Below are positions 36,114 to 46,462 of a stretch of 64,000 bases of DNA, one piece after another (within the stretch, counting starts at the first letter, position 1; each line of letters begins with the position of its first letter). The notes beneath the pieces were generated by a model. It worked only from the letters and a program-made list of their open reading frames with translations. It was not told where the DNA came from and ran no database searches. A program made the position numbers and the translations under genes. This stretch comes from Williamsia phyllosphaerae (GTDB taxonomy: Bacteria; Actinomycetota; Actinomycetes; Mycobacteriales; Mycobacteriaceae): positions 186,001-250,000 of the forward strand of contig NZ_BMCS01000003.1 of assembly GCF_014635305.1 (NCBI RefSeq). Direction: 5' to 3'.

Positions 36114-37940
36114 ATGAGAGTGGACCCGAAGGCGACGCGACACCTGGTGTCCCTCGCGATCGTAGGAGTCGTCGTCGTGGCCGGGACGGCCTGCACCGGT
36201 GGCGGCGACGACGGACCGCGCGCCGCGGCAGGCAACTTCCTCTCCGTGTTCGGCGCCCACCGCACCGACGAGGCCGCGCGCCGCACCGACTCCCCGCAGC
36301 GCGCCGCCACCGACATCGACGCCGCGTTCTCCGGCCTGCGGGCAACCGGTATGACCGCGACGACGGGCCGGTCCCAGGTGACCGGCGACACCGCCACCGT
36401 GGACGTGACCTACCAGTGGGCCCTGCCGCGCAAGCAGACGTGGCGCTACGACGCGAAGCTGGCCATGTCACGCACCGACGCCGGGTGGCAGGTCCGGTGG
36501 GATTCCACTGACATCCACCCCGAACTCGGTGCGACACAGCGGATGTCGTTGCAGGACGTCCCCGCTCCGGTCGGCTCGGTCAACGAGAGCGACGGCTCGA
36601 CGGTGCTCGAGCCGGGCACCGTGATGCGGGTCGGGCTCGACGCGACGACCGCGGCGAGAACCGGCTCGGTCTCCGACGCCGCCACGCGGCTCGCGGAGAT
36701 ACTCGGACGGTTCACCCCCGGACTCAGCGCGCAGGCCATCGCCGAGGGCGCGACCGCGGTCTCGGGCAACTACGTCATCGCCACCATCAACCGGGGCCAG
36801 TACGACCAGGTCAGCGATCTCCTCGCGGCCGTGCCCGGCGCGACGACGTCGGATCAGGCAGATCTGGTGCCCACCGACCCGACGTTCGCGCCCGACCTGG
36901 TCGGTCAGGTCAAGAAGCAGGTGGCGACCGATCTCGAGGGCAAGGCCGGGTGGCGGGTGCTCTCCCTCAACCCCAACGGTGCCACCGCCGGCGTCCTCGC
37001 GGAGGTCGACCCCGCACCCTCGCCGTCGGTCGACATCAGCCTGTCCCGCAGTGTGCAGGAGGCCGCTCAGCGCGCGGTCAACGCGGCGTCGCGTTTCCAG
37101 ACCATGATGGTGGTCATCCAGCCCTCGACCGGCCGTCTGCTCGCCGTCGCCCAGAACGCGTTGGCCGACAAGGTCGGTCCGCTCGCCACGACGGGTCTCT
37201 ACCCGCCCGGGTCGACGTTCAAGATGGTCACCTCGGCCGCGGCCATCGGGACCGGCCTGGCCAAGCCGTCGACCCAGGTCGGGTGTCCCGGCGAGGTCAC
37301 GATCGGTGAACGAACGATCCCGAACTACAACAACTTCTCCCTCGGAGAGGTGTCGATGCAGAAGGCGTTCGCGCGATCCTGCAACACCACGTTCGCCAAA
37401 CTCGCCAGCGAGATGGGTCCGTCCGACCTCGCCTCGGCCGCTGCCTCGATGGGCATCGGCACCGATTTCGACGTCCCCGGCATCCCCGTCGACTCGGGCT
37501 CGGTGCCGATCGAGCCGGCGCTGATCGCCCGCACGGAGGACGGCTTCGGACAGGGCAAGGTCCTCACCAGTCCGTTCGGGCTCGCCATGGTCGCGGCCAC
37601 CGTCGCCCACGGATCGACGCCGGTCCCGCAACTCATCCTGGATCGGGCCACGACGGTGTCGGGACCGCACCCCGACATCGACCCGGCTGTCGTCCGGCAG
37701 CTGCGGCCGATGATGCGGGAGGTGATCGTCGACGGCACCGCCGACCGGATCAAGGATCAGGGCGAGGTGTTCGGCAAGACCGGTGAGGCCGAGGTCCCGG
37801 GCGGATCGCACGCCTGGTTCGCGGGCTACCGCGGCGACCTCGCGTTCGCGACCCTCGTCGTGCTCGGCGCGAGTTCGGACAATGCCGTCGGCGTGACCCG
37901 TGACTTCTTCACGGCGTTGCCGCCGGACTTCCTCGACTGA
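36114..37940 (+). CDS. Penicillin-binding lipoprotein (class B-like transpeptidase with NTF2-like domain)
   Basis: A cell-wall DD-transpeptidase candidate anchored by lipid. The 608-residue precursor has a hydrophobic N-terminus with lipobox AGTAC (Cys near residue 24), and an NTF2-like MecA-N-type domain (about 35-145). A dimerisation region follows, then the transpeptidase domain with S367-T-F-K370, S422-C-N424 and K555-T-G. All catalytic motifs are intact. ATG at 36114 is chosen for the signal peptide; the frame stays open far upstream over the GNAT gene, which is not coding there. The homologue in mycobacteria sits at the same locus before map. Confidence 0.92.
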   Translation: MRVDPKATRHLVSLAIVGVVVVAGTACTGGGDDGPRAAAGNFLSVFGAHRTDEAARRTDSPQRAATDIDAAFSGLRATGMTATTGRSQVTGDTATVDVTYQWALPRKQTWRYDAKLAMSRTDAGWQVRWDSTDIHPELGATQRMSLQDVPAPVGSVNESDGSTVLEPGTVMRVGLDATTAARTGSVSDAATRLAEILGRFTPGLSAQAIAEGATAVSGNYVIATINRGQYDQVSDLLAAVPGATTSDQADLVPTDPTFAPDLVGQVKKQVATDLEGKAGWRVLSLNPNGATAGVLAEVDPAPSPSVDISLSRSVQEAAQRAVNAASRFQTMMVVIQPSTGRLLAVAQNALADKVGPLATTGLYPPGSTFKMVTSAAAIGTGLAKPSTQVGCPGEVTIGERTIPNYNNFSLGEVSMQKAFARSCNTTFAKLASEMGPSDLASAAASMGIGTDFDVPGIPVDSGSVPIEPALIARTEDGFGQGKVLTSPFGLAMVAATVAHGSTPVPQLILDRATTVSGPHPDIDPAVVRQLRPMMREVIVDGTADRIKDQGEVFGKTGEAEVPGGSHAWFAGYRGDLAFATLVVLGASSDNAVGVTRDFFTALPPDFLD

Positions 37941-37983
37941 TCGCCGCCGTCCCGCGGGCGACGGACCCGCCACCGTGAGCGGA

Positions 37984-37989
37984 TATGGT
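37984..37989 (+). promoter_or_regulatory. Candidate -10 box for a leaderless map transcript
   Basis: TATGGT ends 6 bases before the ATG at 37996. Confidence 0.4.
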
Positions 37990-37995
37990 GGATGG

Positions 37996-38874
37996 ATGTC
38001 TGTACGTACAGCTCTGGAGCCGGGTGTCGTCTCGCCGACGTTGGCCGTCCCGTCGTCGATCGAGCGCCCGGAATACGTCTGGAAGCCCAGCGCGAACGAG
38101 GGGCACGAACCCTGGGTGCAGACGCCGGAGACCATCGAGAAGATGCGCGTCGCCGGCCGGATCGCGGCCGACGCCCTCGCCGAGGCGGGCAAGGCGGTCC
38201 AACCCGGTGTCACCACCGACGCGCTCGACCGGATCGCGCACGAGTACATGATCGATCACGGCGCCTACCCCTCGACGCTCGGATACCGCGGGTTCCCCAA
38301 GTCGTGCTGCACCTCGCTGAACGAGGTGATCTGCCACGGGATCCCGGACTCGACGGTGATCGCCGACGGCGACATCGTCAACATCGACGTCACCGCCTAC
38401 ATCGACGGCGTGCACGGCGACACCAACGCCACCTTCCTCGCGGGCGACGTCTCGCAGGAGGTGGCCGACCTGGTCGAGCGCACCCACACCGCGACCATGC
38501 GGGCGATCAAGGCGGTACGGGCCGGACGTGAGCTCAACGTCGTCGGTCGTGTCATCGAGGCCTACGCGAATCGGTTCGGCTACAGCGTGGTCCGCGACTT
38601 CACCGGCCACGGGATCGGCGAGACGTTCCACAACGGACTCGTGGTCCTGCACTACGACCAGCCGAACGTCGACACCGTCCTCGAACCCGGGATGGTGTTC
38701 ACCATCGAACCGATGATCAACCTCGGCGGACTCGCCTACGACGTGTGGGATGACGGCTGGACCGTCGTGACCCGCGACCGCAGGTGGACCGCCCAGTTCG
38801 AGCACACCCTCGTCGTCACTGACGACGGCGTCGAGGTCCTGACCCTTCCTCCCGCCTCTGCCGCGGCGCAGTAG
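37996..38874 (+). CDS. map: Methionine aminopeptidase type I
   Basis: Removes the initiator methionine from nascent proteins. The 292-residue protein has an N-terminal extension of about 40 residues with a proline-rich flavour ([17 protein letters not shown]), as in the mycobacterial MapB type. The pita-bread catalytic core keeps its metal ligands in [19 protein letters not shown] (two Asp), [10 protein letters not shown] (His), FTIEPMI (Glu) and AQFEHT (Glu). ATG at 37996. It is followed 6 bases later by cobQ. Confidence 0.94.
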   Translation: MSVRTALEPGVVSPTLAVPSSIERPEYVWKPSANEGHEPWVQTPETIEKMRVAGRIAADALAEAGKAVQPGVTTDALDRIAHEYMIDHGAYPSTLGYRGFPKSCCTSLNEVICHGIPDSTVIADGDIVNIDVTAYIDGVHGDTNATFLAGDVSQEVADLVERTHTATMRAIKAVRAGRELNVVGRVIEAYANRFGYSVVRDFTGHGIGETFHNGLVVLHYDQPNVDTVLEPGMVFTIEPMINLGGLAYDVWDDGWTVVTRDRRWTAQFEHTLVVTDDGVEVLTLPPASAAAQ

Positions 38875-38880
38875 ACCGGC

Positions 38881-40437
38881 GTGCGAGGCGCGCTGCTGAT
38901 CGGCGGCACGAGCTCAGACGCGGGCAAGAGCCTGCTGGTCGCCGGCCTGTGCCGCGCACTGCACCGGCGGGGGGTCGCGGTGGCGCCCTTCAAGGCGCAG
39001 AACATGTCCAACAACTCGGTGGTCACCGTCGACGGCGGCGAGATCGGCCGGGCGCAGGGCATGCAGGCGCTGGCGTGTGGACTCGAACCGTCCACACGGT
39101 TCAACCCGGTCCTGCTCAAGCCCGGTTCCGACCGTCGCTCGCAGGTCGTGGTGCGCGGTCGGCCCGACGGGTGGATCTCCGCGACCGACTACCACAGCCG
39201 TCGCGTGGCCCTCGCGGAGATCGTCGACGCCGAATTGGCCTCGCTACGTGCGGATTTCGACGTGGTCATCTGCGAGGGCGCCGGGTCGATCGCGGAGATC
39301 AACCTCCGGGAATCCGACATCGCGAACATGGGGCTGGCCGAGGCGGCCGACATCCCCGTCCTCGTGGTCGGTGACATCGACCGCGGGGGAGTGCTGGCGC
39401 ATCTGCTCGGGACCGTCGCGGCGCTCGGTGCGCAGGACCAATCCCGGGTGGCGGGGTTCGTGGTCAACAAGTTCCGTGGGGCGCAGTCGATCCTCGACCC
39501 GGGACTCGAGCAACTCCGGGTCCTGTCCGGCCGGCCCACGTTGGGCGTCGTGCCCTACGAGCCCGATCTGTGGCTCGACGCCGAGGACTCGCTGTCGTCG
39601 CCCATCGGACGCACCCTGGGACTGTCGACGCCGGGGATCGGGACCGATCGTCTGTCCGTCGCCGCCATCCGACTCCCGCGGTTGTCCAACTCGACCGACC
39701 TCGAGGCATTGGCCTGTGAACCGGGTGTCGACGTGCGCTGGGTCGCCGACATCGCCAGTGTCGCCGGCGCCGACCTCGTCGTCCTGCCGGGCACCCGGGC
39801 CACCGTCTCCGATCTCGCCTGGTTGCGGGAACGGGGACTCGACCGTGCGCTGGTCGAGCGCGCCGGGCGCGGCCAGGCCATCATCGGCGTCTGCGGGGGT
39901 TACCAGATGCTCGGCACCTCGATCCTCGACGAGGTCGAATCGACGTCGGGGGAGTCCGGTCCGGTCGAGGGACTGGGGATCCTGGACCTGCGGGTCGAGT
40001 TCGCGGTCGCGAAGACGGTGCGCCCGGTCCGCGGCAGCTGCGGGGGGCAGCGGGCGCAGGGGTACGAGATCCACCACGGCCAGGTGGTCGCGACGGCGGC
40101 CGACCCGTGGGTCGTCGACGACGATCACGGACCCGAGGGGACGGTCGCGGGTGCGATCCGCGGTACCCACTGGCACGGATTGCTCGCGAACGACGCCGTC
40201 CGCCGGGATGTCCTGGGCGACGTGGCGCGTGCGGCGGGAAAGACCGGTTTCGTGGTCGCACCCGACACCGATTTCACCGCCATCCGGATGGCGCAGATCG
40301 ATCGGATGGCCGACCTCGTCGACGGACATCTCGACATGGCCTCGATCATCGCGCTGATCGAGTCGGGCGCCCCTGGTGATCTGCCCACGGTGGGCATCAC
40401 CCTCGAAGCCGGTGGCCGGGGCGGAGCGCGCACGTAA
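38881..40437 (+). CDS. cobQ: Adenosylcobyric acid synthase (glutamine-hydrolysing)
   Basis: CobQ amidates four side chains of adenosylcobyrinate a,c-diamide in cobalamin synthesis. The 518-residue protein has the DRTGG-type ATP domain ([57 protein letters not shown]). It also has a class I glutamine amidotransferase-like domain with nucleophile Cys338 ([10 protein letters not shown]) and the late histidine in GTHWHG. The start is GTG. cobO, cobB and cysG lie about 8 kb downstream on the same strand. Confidence 0.95.
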   Translation: MRGALLIGGTSSDAGKSLLVAGLCRALHRRGVAVAPFKAQNMSNNSVVTVDGGEIGRAQGMQALACGLEPSTRFNPVLLKPGSDRRSQVVVRGRPDGWISATDYHSRRVALAEIVDAELASLRADFDVVICEGAGSIAEINLRESDIANMGLAEAADIPVLVVGDIDRGGVLAHLLGTVAALGAQDQSRVAGFVVNKFRGAQSILDPGLEQLRVLSGRPTLGVVPYEPDLWLDAEDSLSSPIGRTLGLSTPGIGTDRLSVAAIRLPRLSNSTDLEALACEPGVDVRWVADIASVAGADLVVLPGTRATVSDLAWLRERGLDRALVERAGRGQAIIGVCGGYQMLGTSILDEVESTSGESGPVEGLGILDLRVEFAVAKTVRPVRGSCGGQRAQGYEIHHGQVVATAADPWVVDDDHGPEGTVAGAIRGTHWHGLLANDAVRRDVLGDVARAAGKTGFVVAPDTDFTAIRMAQIDRMADLVDGHLDMASIIALIESGAPGDLPTVGITLEAGGRGGART

Positions 40438-40440
40438 GCT
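40435..40440 (+). promoter_or_regulatory. Candidate -10 box for a leaderless hydrolase transcript
   Basis: TAAGCT overlaps the cobQ stop and ends 7 bases before the ATG at 40448. Confidence 0.45.
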
Positions 40441-40447
40441 GGTGTTA

Positions 40448-41272
40448 ATGAATGTCGACACCACGACCGTCGCCGTCGGCGACCTCGAGTTCACCGTACG
40501 GGTAGGCGGTCCCGAGAACGGTCCCGTCGTCCTGCTGTTGCACGGATTCCCCAGCAGCGGAACCTGCTTCGACGAGATCGTCCCCCGGCTGCACGAGTCC
40601 GGGCTGCGGACCGTGGTACCCGATCAGCGCGGGTACTCGCCGGGCGCGCGCCCGCCGAACGTCGAGGACTACCGCATCGAGCACCTGGTGTCCGACGCGG
40701 TCGGGATCCTCGACGGGCTCGGCATCAACTATGCGTTGGTCGTCGGCCACGACTGGGGTGCCATCGTGGCGTGGCATCTGGCCGGCCGACACCCCGGCCG
40801 CCTGACCGGGCTCGTCGCCGTCAGCGTGGGGCACCCGTCGGCGATCGCCGGGGCGCTGTCGCAGAGCACGGACCAACGCGAACGGTCGTCGTACATCCCG
40901 ATGCTGATCGATCCGGCCTCGGAGGACCGACTGCTCGCCGACGACGCCGCGTTCCTGCGCGGGCTGCTGCCCGACGACTCGTGCGCCCCGCTGCTCGAAC
41001 GGGCCGGACTCACCGGTGCGACCAACTGGTACCGCGCGAACTTCAGCGGTGACATCGCGGCCAACATGGCCTGCGCGCCCGTGGAGGTCCCGACCACGAT
41101 GGTGTGGAGTGACGGCGACACCGCACTGGGCCGTGAACAGGCCGAGGCCAGTTCACGCTTCGTCTACGCCGACTACCGCTTCTGCGAGTTGCCCGGCGTC
41201 GACCACTGGATCCCGCAGAACGCGGCGCCCGCGCTCGCGAGTGAGATCGCGTTGCGATCCGCGGTGTTCTGA
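40448..41272 (+). CDS. Alpha/beta hydrolase (epoxide hydrolase/haloalkane dehalogenase-like)
   Basis: A 274-residue cytosolic hydrolase. The oxyanion motif is HGFPSSG (32-38). The nucleophile is an aspartate, D102 in GHDWGA, which places it in the epoxide hydrolase and dehalogenase branch. The catalytic histidine is in GVDHWIPQ near the C-terminus, and an acid candidate is in VWSDGDTALG. The second halide-binding tryptophan cannot be assigned, so epoxide hydrolase activity is the better guess. ATG at 40448 follows a -10-like box; the in-frame extension upstream is inside cobQ. Confidence 0.83.
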   Translation: MNVDTTTVAVGDLEFTVRVGGPENGPVVLLLHGFPSSGTCFDEIVPRLHESGLRTVVPDQRGYSPGARPPNVEDYRIEHLVSDAVGILDGLGINYALVVGHDWGAIVAWHLAGRHPGRLTGLVAVSVGHPSAIAGALSQSTDQRERSSYIPMLIDPASEDRLLADDAAFLRGLLPDDSCAPLLERAGLTGATNWYRANFSGDIAANMACAPVEVPTTMVWSDGDTALGREQAEASSRFVYADYRFCELPGVDHWIPQNAAPALASEIALRSAVF

Positions 41273-41327
41273 TCCGTGGAGTTCTGATCCACAGCTTTCC
41301 CGTACCGATCGACGAGAGGAGACCACG

Positions 41328-41663
41328 ATGCCGTTTCTGGCCGTGATCTACGTCCTCATCATCGTGGTCGTCCTGGTCGACATCGTGTTCACCGACGGCC
41401 GCACGGTGCGCGGCGTCCCGAAACCGGTGTGGGCGTTGCTGTCGATGGCGCTACCGCTGGTCGGGCCCATCGCGTGGCTCGCCCTCGGGCGGCCCCAAAA
41501 AGATGACGCAGAGACCGATGCTGCGCCGACCGAGAAGCCTCGTGTGACACCGGGTTCGGCCCCGTCGACGGACGCCGACACGCAGGCCGCCCTGTTCGCC
41601 GCCCAGGTGCGTGAACGGGCCGAACAGCAACGCCGCATCGCCCGCGAGCAACGCGACCACTAG
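41328..41663 (+). CDS. PLDc_N-domain small membrane protein
   Basis: A 111-residue protein with two N-terminal TM segments (about 3-21 and 33-52, VWALLSMALPLVGPIAWLAL). Between and after them lie the PLDc_N features: the D-x-x-x-D-x-R-x-V-x-G pattern and IAWLALGRP. The cytosolic tail is charged and alanine-rich, with a short helix (QVRERAEQQRRIAREQR). The domain is shared with cardiolipin synthases, but no phospholipase catalytic part follows. AGAGGAG lies about 8 bases before the ATG. Confidence 0.8.
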   Translation: MPFLAVIYVLIIVVVLVDIVFTDGRTVRGVPKPVWALLSMALPLVGPIAWLALGRPQKDDAETDAAPTEKPRVTPGSAPSTDADTQAALFAAQVRERAEQQRRIAREQRDH

Positions 41664-41794
41664 ACGGGACGCTGCGCCGCCGGGGCGTTCAGGCGCACGA
41701 CCAGATCATCCACCCGCGCTGCGGTGTCGTCGCGGACCAGACTTCAGTCTGTGTTGATGGTCGTCGAATCACCCGTCGAACCCGGCGCGGTCCC

Positions 41795-43183
41795 TCAGAT
41801 GTCGAGACCCAGCAGCGCGTTCTCCAGGACCTCGGGCATACCCGGGTGAATCCAGTACTGGCCCGTGGCCATCGACCTCGCGTCGAGCCCGAAGTGCAGG
41901 GCCTGGATGACCGGTTGGATGACCGTCGGCGCCTGCGGGCCGATGATGTGGGCTCCGAGGAGTCGGCCGGTCCCGCGTTCGGCGACGATCTTGCAGAGCC
42001 CGGTCTTGTCCTCCATGGCCCAGCCGTAGGCGACGTCGCCGTAGTCCTGCACCTTCACCGTGATGTCGAGGCCCTGCTCGCGTGCCTCCGACTCGGTGAG
42101 ACCCACCGACGCGATCTGCGGGTGGGTGAAGACCGCGGCCGGGACGAAGCGGTGGTCGAACGCCTCGAGTTCGTCGGAGTCCCACGCGCGCAGGAGGTTC
42201 GCCTGAACCTTGCGGGCCTCGTGGTTCGCGACGTGCTTGAGCTGGTACGGCGAGCTGACGTCGCCGAGCGTCCAGACGTTCTCGGCTGCCGTGCGTCCGA
42301 ACTCGTCGCACTCGACGCGGCCCTGGTCGTCGAGCGACACCCCGATGGTGTCGAGATCGAGCCCGTCGCCGTTCGGTTTACGGCCGGTGGCGACCAGCAG
42401 GGCGTCGCCGACGAGGGTCGTCCCGTCGGACAACTCGAGTTCGACGGTGCCGCCGGTGCCGGTACGTGCCGCGGTCACCGACGCGCTCAGACGCACGTCC
42501 CACGTGTTCTGCGCGATCTCGGTGAACCGATCCGAGATGTCGCTGTCGAGGTGGCGCAGCAGGTGATCGCCGCGCGCGACGATGGTGACCTCGCTGCCGA
42601 GGGAGCCGAAGACGTGCGCGAACTCCGCCGCGATGTACCCGCCGCCCACGATCAGCAACCGACGCGGCAGCTCCGCGAGTCGCATCACGTCGTCGTTGGT
42701 GTGGAACGGCACGCCGGCGTCGGAGATGGCCTCGGGGATCACCGGTCGCGAGCCCGCCGCGATGACGACCTTGGCCGCGGTGACCTCGTCACCGTCGTCG
42801 GTCCGGAGTCGGTAGCGGCCGTCCTCGGTGCGTCCGGTGAAACGGACGTGCGAGTGGTAGACGGTGATGTTGTCGCACTTGTCCTCCCGGTAGGACAGGC
42901 CGCCCGCCGAGATCGGATCGATCCGACCGAAGATGCGGCCGACGACATCACGCCACCGCACGTCGTCGATGTGGCTGTCGACGCCGTACTGCACGGACTC
43001 CGTGATCGTCTTCGCCACCTCGGCGGCGTAGACGAACATCTTGGTCGGGATGCACCCGACGTTGAGGCAGGTGCCGCCGTAGACGCCCTTCTCGAACATC
43101 GCGATGCTCATGTCGTCGAAACGATCGTCGGGAATCGAGTTCCCGCTGCCGGATCCGATGATGGCCAGGTCTACGTCGGTCAT
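41795..43183 (-). CDS. mtr: Mycothione reductase
   Basis: Mtr reduces mycothiol disulfide with NADPH, maintaining the main actinobacterial thiol. The 462-residue flavoprotein has the FAD motif IIGSGSGNS (8-16), the redox disulfide C39-L-N-V-G-C44 in [13 protein letters not shown], and the NADPH motif [19 protein letters not shown]. The C-terminal interface block is [12 protein letters not shown] with its His-Glu pair. The GSGSGN glycine loop and PGMPE block separate Mtr from lipoamide dehydrogenase. It is translationally coupled (ATGA) to the hydrolase upstream on the same strand. Confidence 0.93.
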   Translation of the reverse strand: MTDVDLAIIGSGSGNSIPDDRFDDMSIAMFEKGVYGGTCLNVGCIPTKMFVYAAEVAKTITESVQYGVDSHIDDVRWRDVVGRIFGRIDPISAGGLSYREDKCDNITVYHSHVRFTGRTEDGRYRLRTDDGDEVTAAKVVIAAGSRPVIPEAISDAGVPFHTNDDVMRLAELPRRLLIVGGGYIAAEFAHVFGSLGSEVTIVARGDHLLRHLDSDISDRFTEIAQNTWDVRLSASVTAARTGTGGTVELELSDGTTLVGDALLVATGRKPNGDGLDLDTIGVSLDDQGRVECDEFGRTAAENVWTLGDVSSPYQLKHVANHEARKVQANLLRAWDSDELEAFDHRFVPAAVFTHPQIASVGLTESEAREQGLDITVKVQDYGDVAYGWAMEDKTGLCKIVAERGTGRLLGAHIIGPQAPTVIQPVIQALHFGLDARSMATGQYWIHPGMPEVLENALLGLDI

Positions 43184-44301
43184 GTACGTGCTCCTCGTGC
43201 CGGGACGGTGCCCGGGTTCGGTGGGTGGATCTCACGGCGGGTGGACAGCGTGGGGGTGTTCTCCGACAGCCATCGGGACAGTTCGGCGTAGGCGGCGGCG
43301 CGGGGCTGCGCACGCGACAGGAACACGTCATGGCGTGCGCCCTCGATCGGGACCGCGGTGACCCGGTTGCCGAGGCACCCGCTCCAGCGGGCGATCTGTG
43401 CGGTGTCGAGGACGTTGTCGGCGGTGTCGACGGCCGGTCGGTACGGACCGCCGAGAGCGCTGCGCGCCGACCGCAGCACCAGCGACGGCACGCCGACGTC
43501 GAGTCCTCGGTGCAGACGGGCGTGTCCGCGGCGTACGGCGGAGAGGAACCCGAAGGTCACCGGGAACCCCGAGAGGGGTTTGAGTCGCAGGTCGTAATCC
43601 CATTCGCCGTGGGCGGAGCTGTGCAGACTCTGCCCGTACCCGCCGGGCAGTGTGCGCGGGATCACCCGCAGGCCGCCCAGTTTCGCGACGGCGTTGACGA
43701 ACACCGTTCCGTACGACCGCAATCCGGGTGGGCCCTGGAGGTCGAACCACGGACTGTTGAGGACCAGGCCGGTGACCCGGTTGTGCCGCTGCGGATCGCG
43801 GGTCCGGAGGCGGTCGAGCCACAGCGGGGTGATCAGACCGCCGGTCGAGTGTGCAGCCACCACGATCGGTGTCCCCGGGTGCGCGGCGTCGATGACGTCG
43901 AGCGCGGCGTCGAGTTCGGCGTCGTAGAGCGCGAGGTCGGAGATGTAGTGCGGCGTGTGCCCGTCGCGTAATGACCGGCCGCATTTGCGCAGGTCCAGCG
44001 CATGGAAGTCGTATCCGGCCGCGGCGAAGGCGTCGGCGAGCGCGACCTGGAAGAAGTAGTCGGTGAAGCCGTGGACATAGAGGACGGACGGTCGCACGCC
44101 CACGGTGTCGTCGGGTTCGCTGGTCCGGCGGTGTCGGACCAGCGTGGCGTCGATCGGGGCCTGTCCGTCCGGGTCGTCGCCGAGGTCGATCGTCAGCGCC
44201 TCGAAACCGTCGCCGAGCAGATCTGGACCCCACCGCGCGGACCCCGCCGCGAGGGATGTGTCAGAGGTGGGGGGCACGGGTGTGTGCGGGGTGGAAGCCA
44301 C
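43180..44301 (-). CDS. Alpha/beta hydrolase (monoglyceride lipase-like)
   Basis: A 373-residue hydrolase of the lysophospholipase family. It has [13 protein letters not shown] (oxyanion region), [15 protein letters not shown], the nucleophile elbow AAHSTGG, and the terminal catalytic histidine in [13 protein letters not shown] at 44301 starts the homologous part ([11 protein letters not shown]); the frame continues upstream over the mqo promoter. It overlaps the mtr start by 4 bases, as in mycobacteria, where the pair also occurs. The substrate is unknown. Confidence 0.83.
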   Translation of the reverse strand: MASTPHTPVPPTSDTSLAAGSARWGPDLLGDGFEALTIDLGDDPDGQAPIDATLVRHRRTSEPDDTVGVRPSVLYVHGFTDYFFQVALADAFAAAGYDFHALDLRKCGRSLRDGHTPHYISDLALYDAELDAALDVIDAAHPGTPIVVAAHSTGGLITPLWLDRLRTRDPQRHNRVTGLVLNSPWFDLQGPPGLRSYGTVFVNAVAKLGGLRVIPRTLPGGYGQSLHSSAHGEWDYDLRLKPLSGFPVTFGFLSAVRRGHARLHRGLDVGVPSLVLRSARSALGGPYRPAVDTADNVLDTAQIARWSGCLGNRVTAVPIEGARHDVFLSRAQPRAAAYAELSRWLSENTPTLSTRREIHPPNPGTVPARGART

Positions 44302-44345
44302 CGCCCAACTGTACTGAGCGGCCGGTGCGCTTTCCCACACCGACG

Positions 44346-44374
44346 TTTCGATCGGTGCTCTGATGGGGGACAAT
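44346..44374 (+). promoter_or_regulatory. Candidate promoter of mqo
   Basis: -35 TTTCGA (44346-44351), 17-base spacer, -10 GACAAT (44369-44374). The -35 resembles those of rpsP, rplS and rpsB. It gives a leader of about 55 bases, with AAGGGAG before the GTG. Confidence 0.4.
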
Positions 44375-44433
44375 GAACAAGAGATGTTCCCGGACCAATC
44401 GGCCCGGAGTACGACAAGGGAGTTGAGCGTCAA

Positions 44434-45978
44434 GTGTCTTCATCGTCTGCGGTCGTCAAAACCGACGTCGTCCTGGTCGGAGCGGGAATCATGAGCGCCA
44501 CCCTGGGTGTGCTCATCCGATCGCTGCAGCCGGACTGGTCGGTCAGTGTCTTCGAGCGCCTCGACGCGGCGGCCGCCGAGAGCAGCGACCCGTGGAACAA
44601 CGCGGGCACCGGGCACTCCGCTCTGTGTGAGCTGAACTACACCCCGCAGACGGCGGACGGTGGTGTCGACATCACCAAGGCGATCACCATCAACGAGCAG
44701 TTCCAGGTGTCGCGGCAGTTCTGGGCGCACGCCATCGAGAACGGCATCCTCAACAACCCCAGCGAGTTCATCAACCCGATCCCGCACGTGAGCTTCACCC
44801 ACGGCGCGGACGGGGTGGACTACCTGCGCAAGCGCTACGACGCGCTCGCCGGGCATCCCCTCTTCAAGGGCATGGAGTACATCGACGACCCGTCCGAGTT
44901 CACCAAGCGGCTGCCGCTGATGTCGACCGGCCGTGACTTCTCCGACCCGGTGGCGCTGAACTGGTTCGAAGGTGGCACCGACGTCGACTTCGGCGCCCTG
45001 ACCCAGAAGCTGCTCAACACCGTCGCCGACGGCGGCAACGTCAACTTCGGACACTCGGTCACCGACCTGAAGAAGCAGTCCGACGGCAGCTGGATGGTCA
45101 AGGTCGTCAACCTGCGGACCAAGCAGAAGACCACCGTGCACGCCGGCTTCGTTTTCGTCGGCGCCGGCGGTGGCGCCATCCACCTGCTGCAGAAGTCCGG
45201 CATCAAGGAAGCCCGTCAGTTCGGTGGGTTCCCGGTCAGTGGTGCGTTCTTCCGCTGCACGAACGCCGAACTGATCGACGAGCACCACGCGAAGGTCTAC
45301 GGACGCGCCGCGGTGGGTGCGCCGCCGATGTCGGTGCCGCACCTCGACACCCGCGTCATCAACCACAAGCCGGGCCTGCTCTTCGGCCCGTACGCGGGCT
45401 GGTCGCCGAAGTTCCTCAAGGAGGGCAGCAACCTCGACCTGCTCAAGTCGGTGACGCCCTTCAATGCGTTCCCGATCGCGAGCATCGCCCCCAAGGAGTT
45501 CGGGCTGCTGAAGTACCTCATCAGCGAGCTAGCGGCCAACTCGAACGACCGGGTGAAGACCCTGCAGGAGTTCGTCCCGCGGGCACTCGGCGCCGACTGG
45601 GAGCTCATCACCGCCGGGCAGCGTGTCCAGGTCATCCGCAAGAACGGCGCCATGAGCGGTGCCCTCGAGTTCGGTACCGCCGTGGTCAATTCCGAGGACG
45701 GCACCATGGCCGGCCTGCTGGGCGCATCGCCCGGCGCGTCGACCGCCGTGCCCGCGATGCTCGACGTCCTCGAGCGTTGTTTCCCGCGGCATTTCGAGGC
45801 CTGGAAGCCGGCGCTCGCCGAGATGATCCCGTCCTTCGGGCACAAGCTGTCCGAGAACGAGACGCTGTTCGGTGAGGTGTGGGACTGGACGTCGAAGGTG
45901 CTCGAACTGTCGAGCACCCCCGCCGACGACTCGGTCGCCGACGACGAGCGCCGCGTGGCAGCTCCCACCCCCGTGTGA
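44434..45978 (+). CDS. mqo: Malate:quinone oxidoreductase
   Basis: Mqo oxidises malate to oxaloacetate at the membrane and passes electrons to menaquinone. The 514-residue FAD protein has the dinucleotide motif [17 protein letters not shown] (9-25), the family block [49 protein letters not shown], and [14 protein letters not shown] near the end. GTG start. It is probably expressed from its own promoter, with the GNAT, chelatase and cob genes following closely. Confidence 0.95.
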   Translation: MSSSSAVVKTDVVLVGAGIMSATLGVLIRSLQPDWSVSVFERLDAAAAESSDPWNNAGTGHSALCELNYTPQTADGGVDITKAITINEQFQVSRQFWAHAIENGILNNPSEFINPIPHVSFTHGADGVDYLRKRYDALAGHPLFKGMEYIDDPSEFTKRLPLMSTGRDFSDPVALNWFEGGTDVDFGALTQKLLNTVADGGNVNFGHSVTDLKKQSDGSWMVKVVNLRTKQKTTVHAGFVFVGAGGGAIHLLQKSGIKEARQFGGFPVSGAFFRCTNAELIDEHHAKVYGRAAVGAPPMSVPHLDTRVINHKPGLLFGPYAGWSPKFLKEGSNLDLLKSVTPFNAFPIASIAPKEFGLLKYLISELAANSNDRVKTLQEFVPRALGADWELITAGQRVQVIRKNGAMSGALEFGTAVVNSEDGTMAGLLGASPGASTAVPAMLDVLERCFPRHFEAWKPALAEMIPSFGHKLSENETLFGEVWDWTSKVLELSSTPADDSVADDERRVAAPTPV

Positions 45979-45991
45979 TAGTCACAACCAC

Positions 45992-46462
45992 ATGACTGCC
46001 ACCGCGACGTTGCACCGGAGTTGGGCCCAGGACCTCGACACCGCTCTGATGTACAAGATCCTGAAGTTGCGGGTGGACGTGTTCGTCGTCGAGCAGTCCT
46101 GCCCCTACGCAGAACTCGACGGGCGCGACCTCGACCAGGACACGCGGCACCTCTGGTTGCAGCAGGAGGGCGAGATCGTCTGCACGCTGCGTCTGCTCGA
46201 GGAGCACGACGACGGCAAGTCGTTCCGCATCGGGCGGTTGTGCACCGAACGCGGTCACCGCGGACAGGGACACACCACGCGCCTGCTGCGGACCGCGCTG
46301 GCCGAGGTCGGGTCACACGCGTGCCGCATCGACGCGCAGACCTACCTGGTGGACATGTACGCCAAGCACGGTTTCGCACCCGAGGGTCCCGAGTACCTGC
46401 TCGACGGCATCCCGCACGTGCCGATGCGTCGTGGCGGCGGGGAGCCCTGGCAGGCCTCGTGA
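45992..46462 (+). CDS. GNAT acetyltransferase, ElaA-like
   Basis: A 156-residue protein. The ElaA pattern is LMYKILKLRVDVFVVEQSCPYAELDGRD in outline, with ERGHRGQGHTTRLLRTAL as the acetyl-CoA loop (about 86-103) and the C-terminal block AKHGFAPEGPEYLLDGIPHVPM. The acceptor is unknown. ATG at 45992 lies 13 bases after mqo; the last codons overlap the chelatase GTG. Confidence 0.87.
   Translation: MTATATLHRSWAQDLDTALMYKILKLRVDVFVVEQSCPYAELDGRDLDQDTRHLWLQQEGEIVCTLRLLEEHDDGKSFRIGRLCTERGHRGQGHTTRLLRTALAEVGSHACRIDAQTYLVDMYAKHGFAPEGPEYLLDGIPHVPMRRGGGEPWQAS

Noticed and set aside
41738..41751. CAGACT-TC-AGTCTG palindrome between the PLDc_N gene and mtr
   Set aside because: A loop of two bases in a convergent gap; too little to call an operator or terminator.
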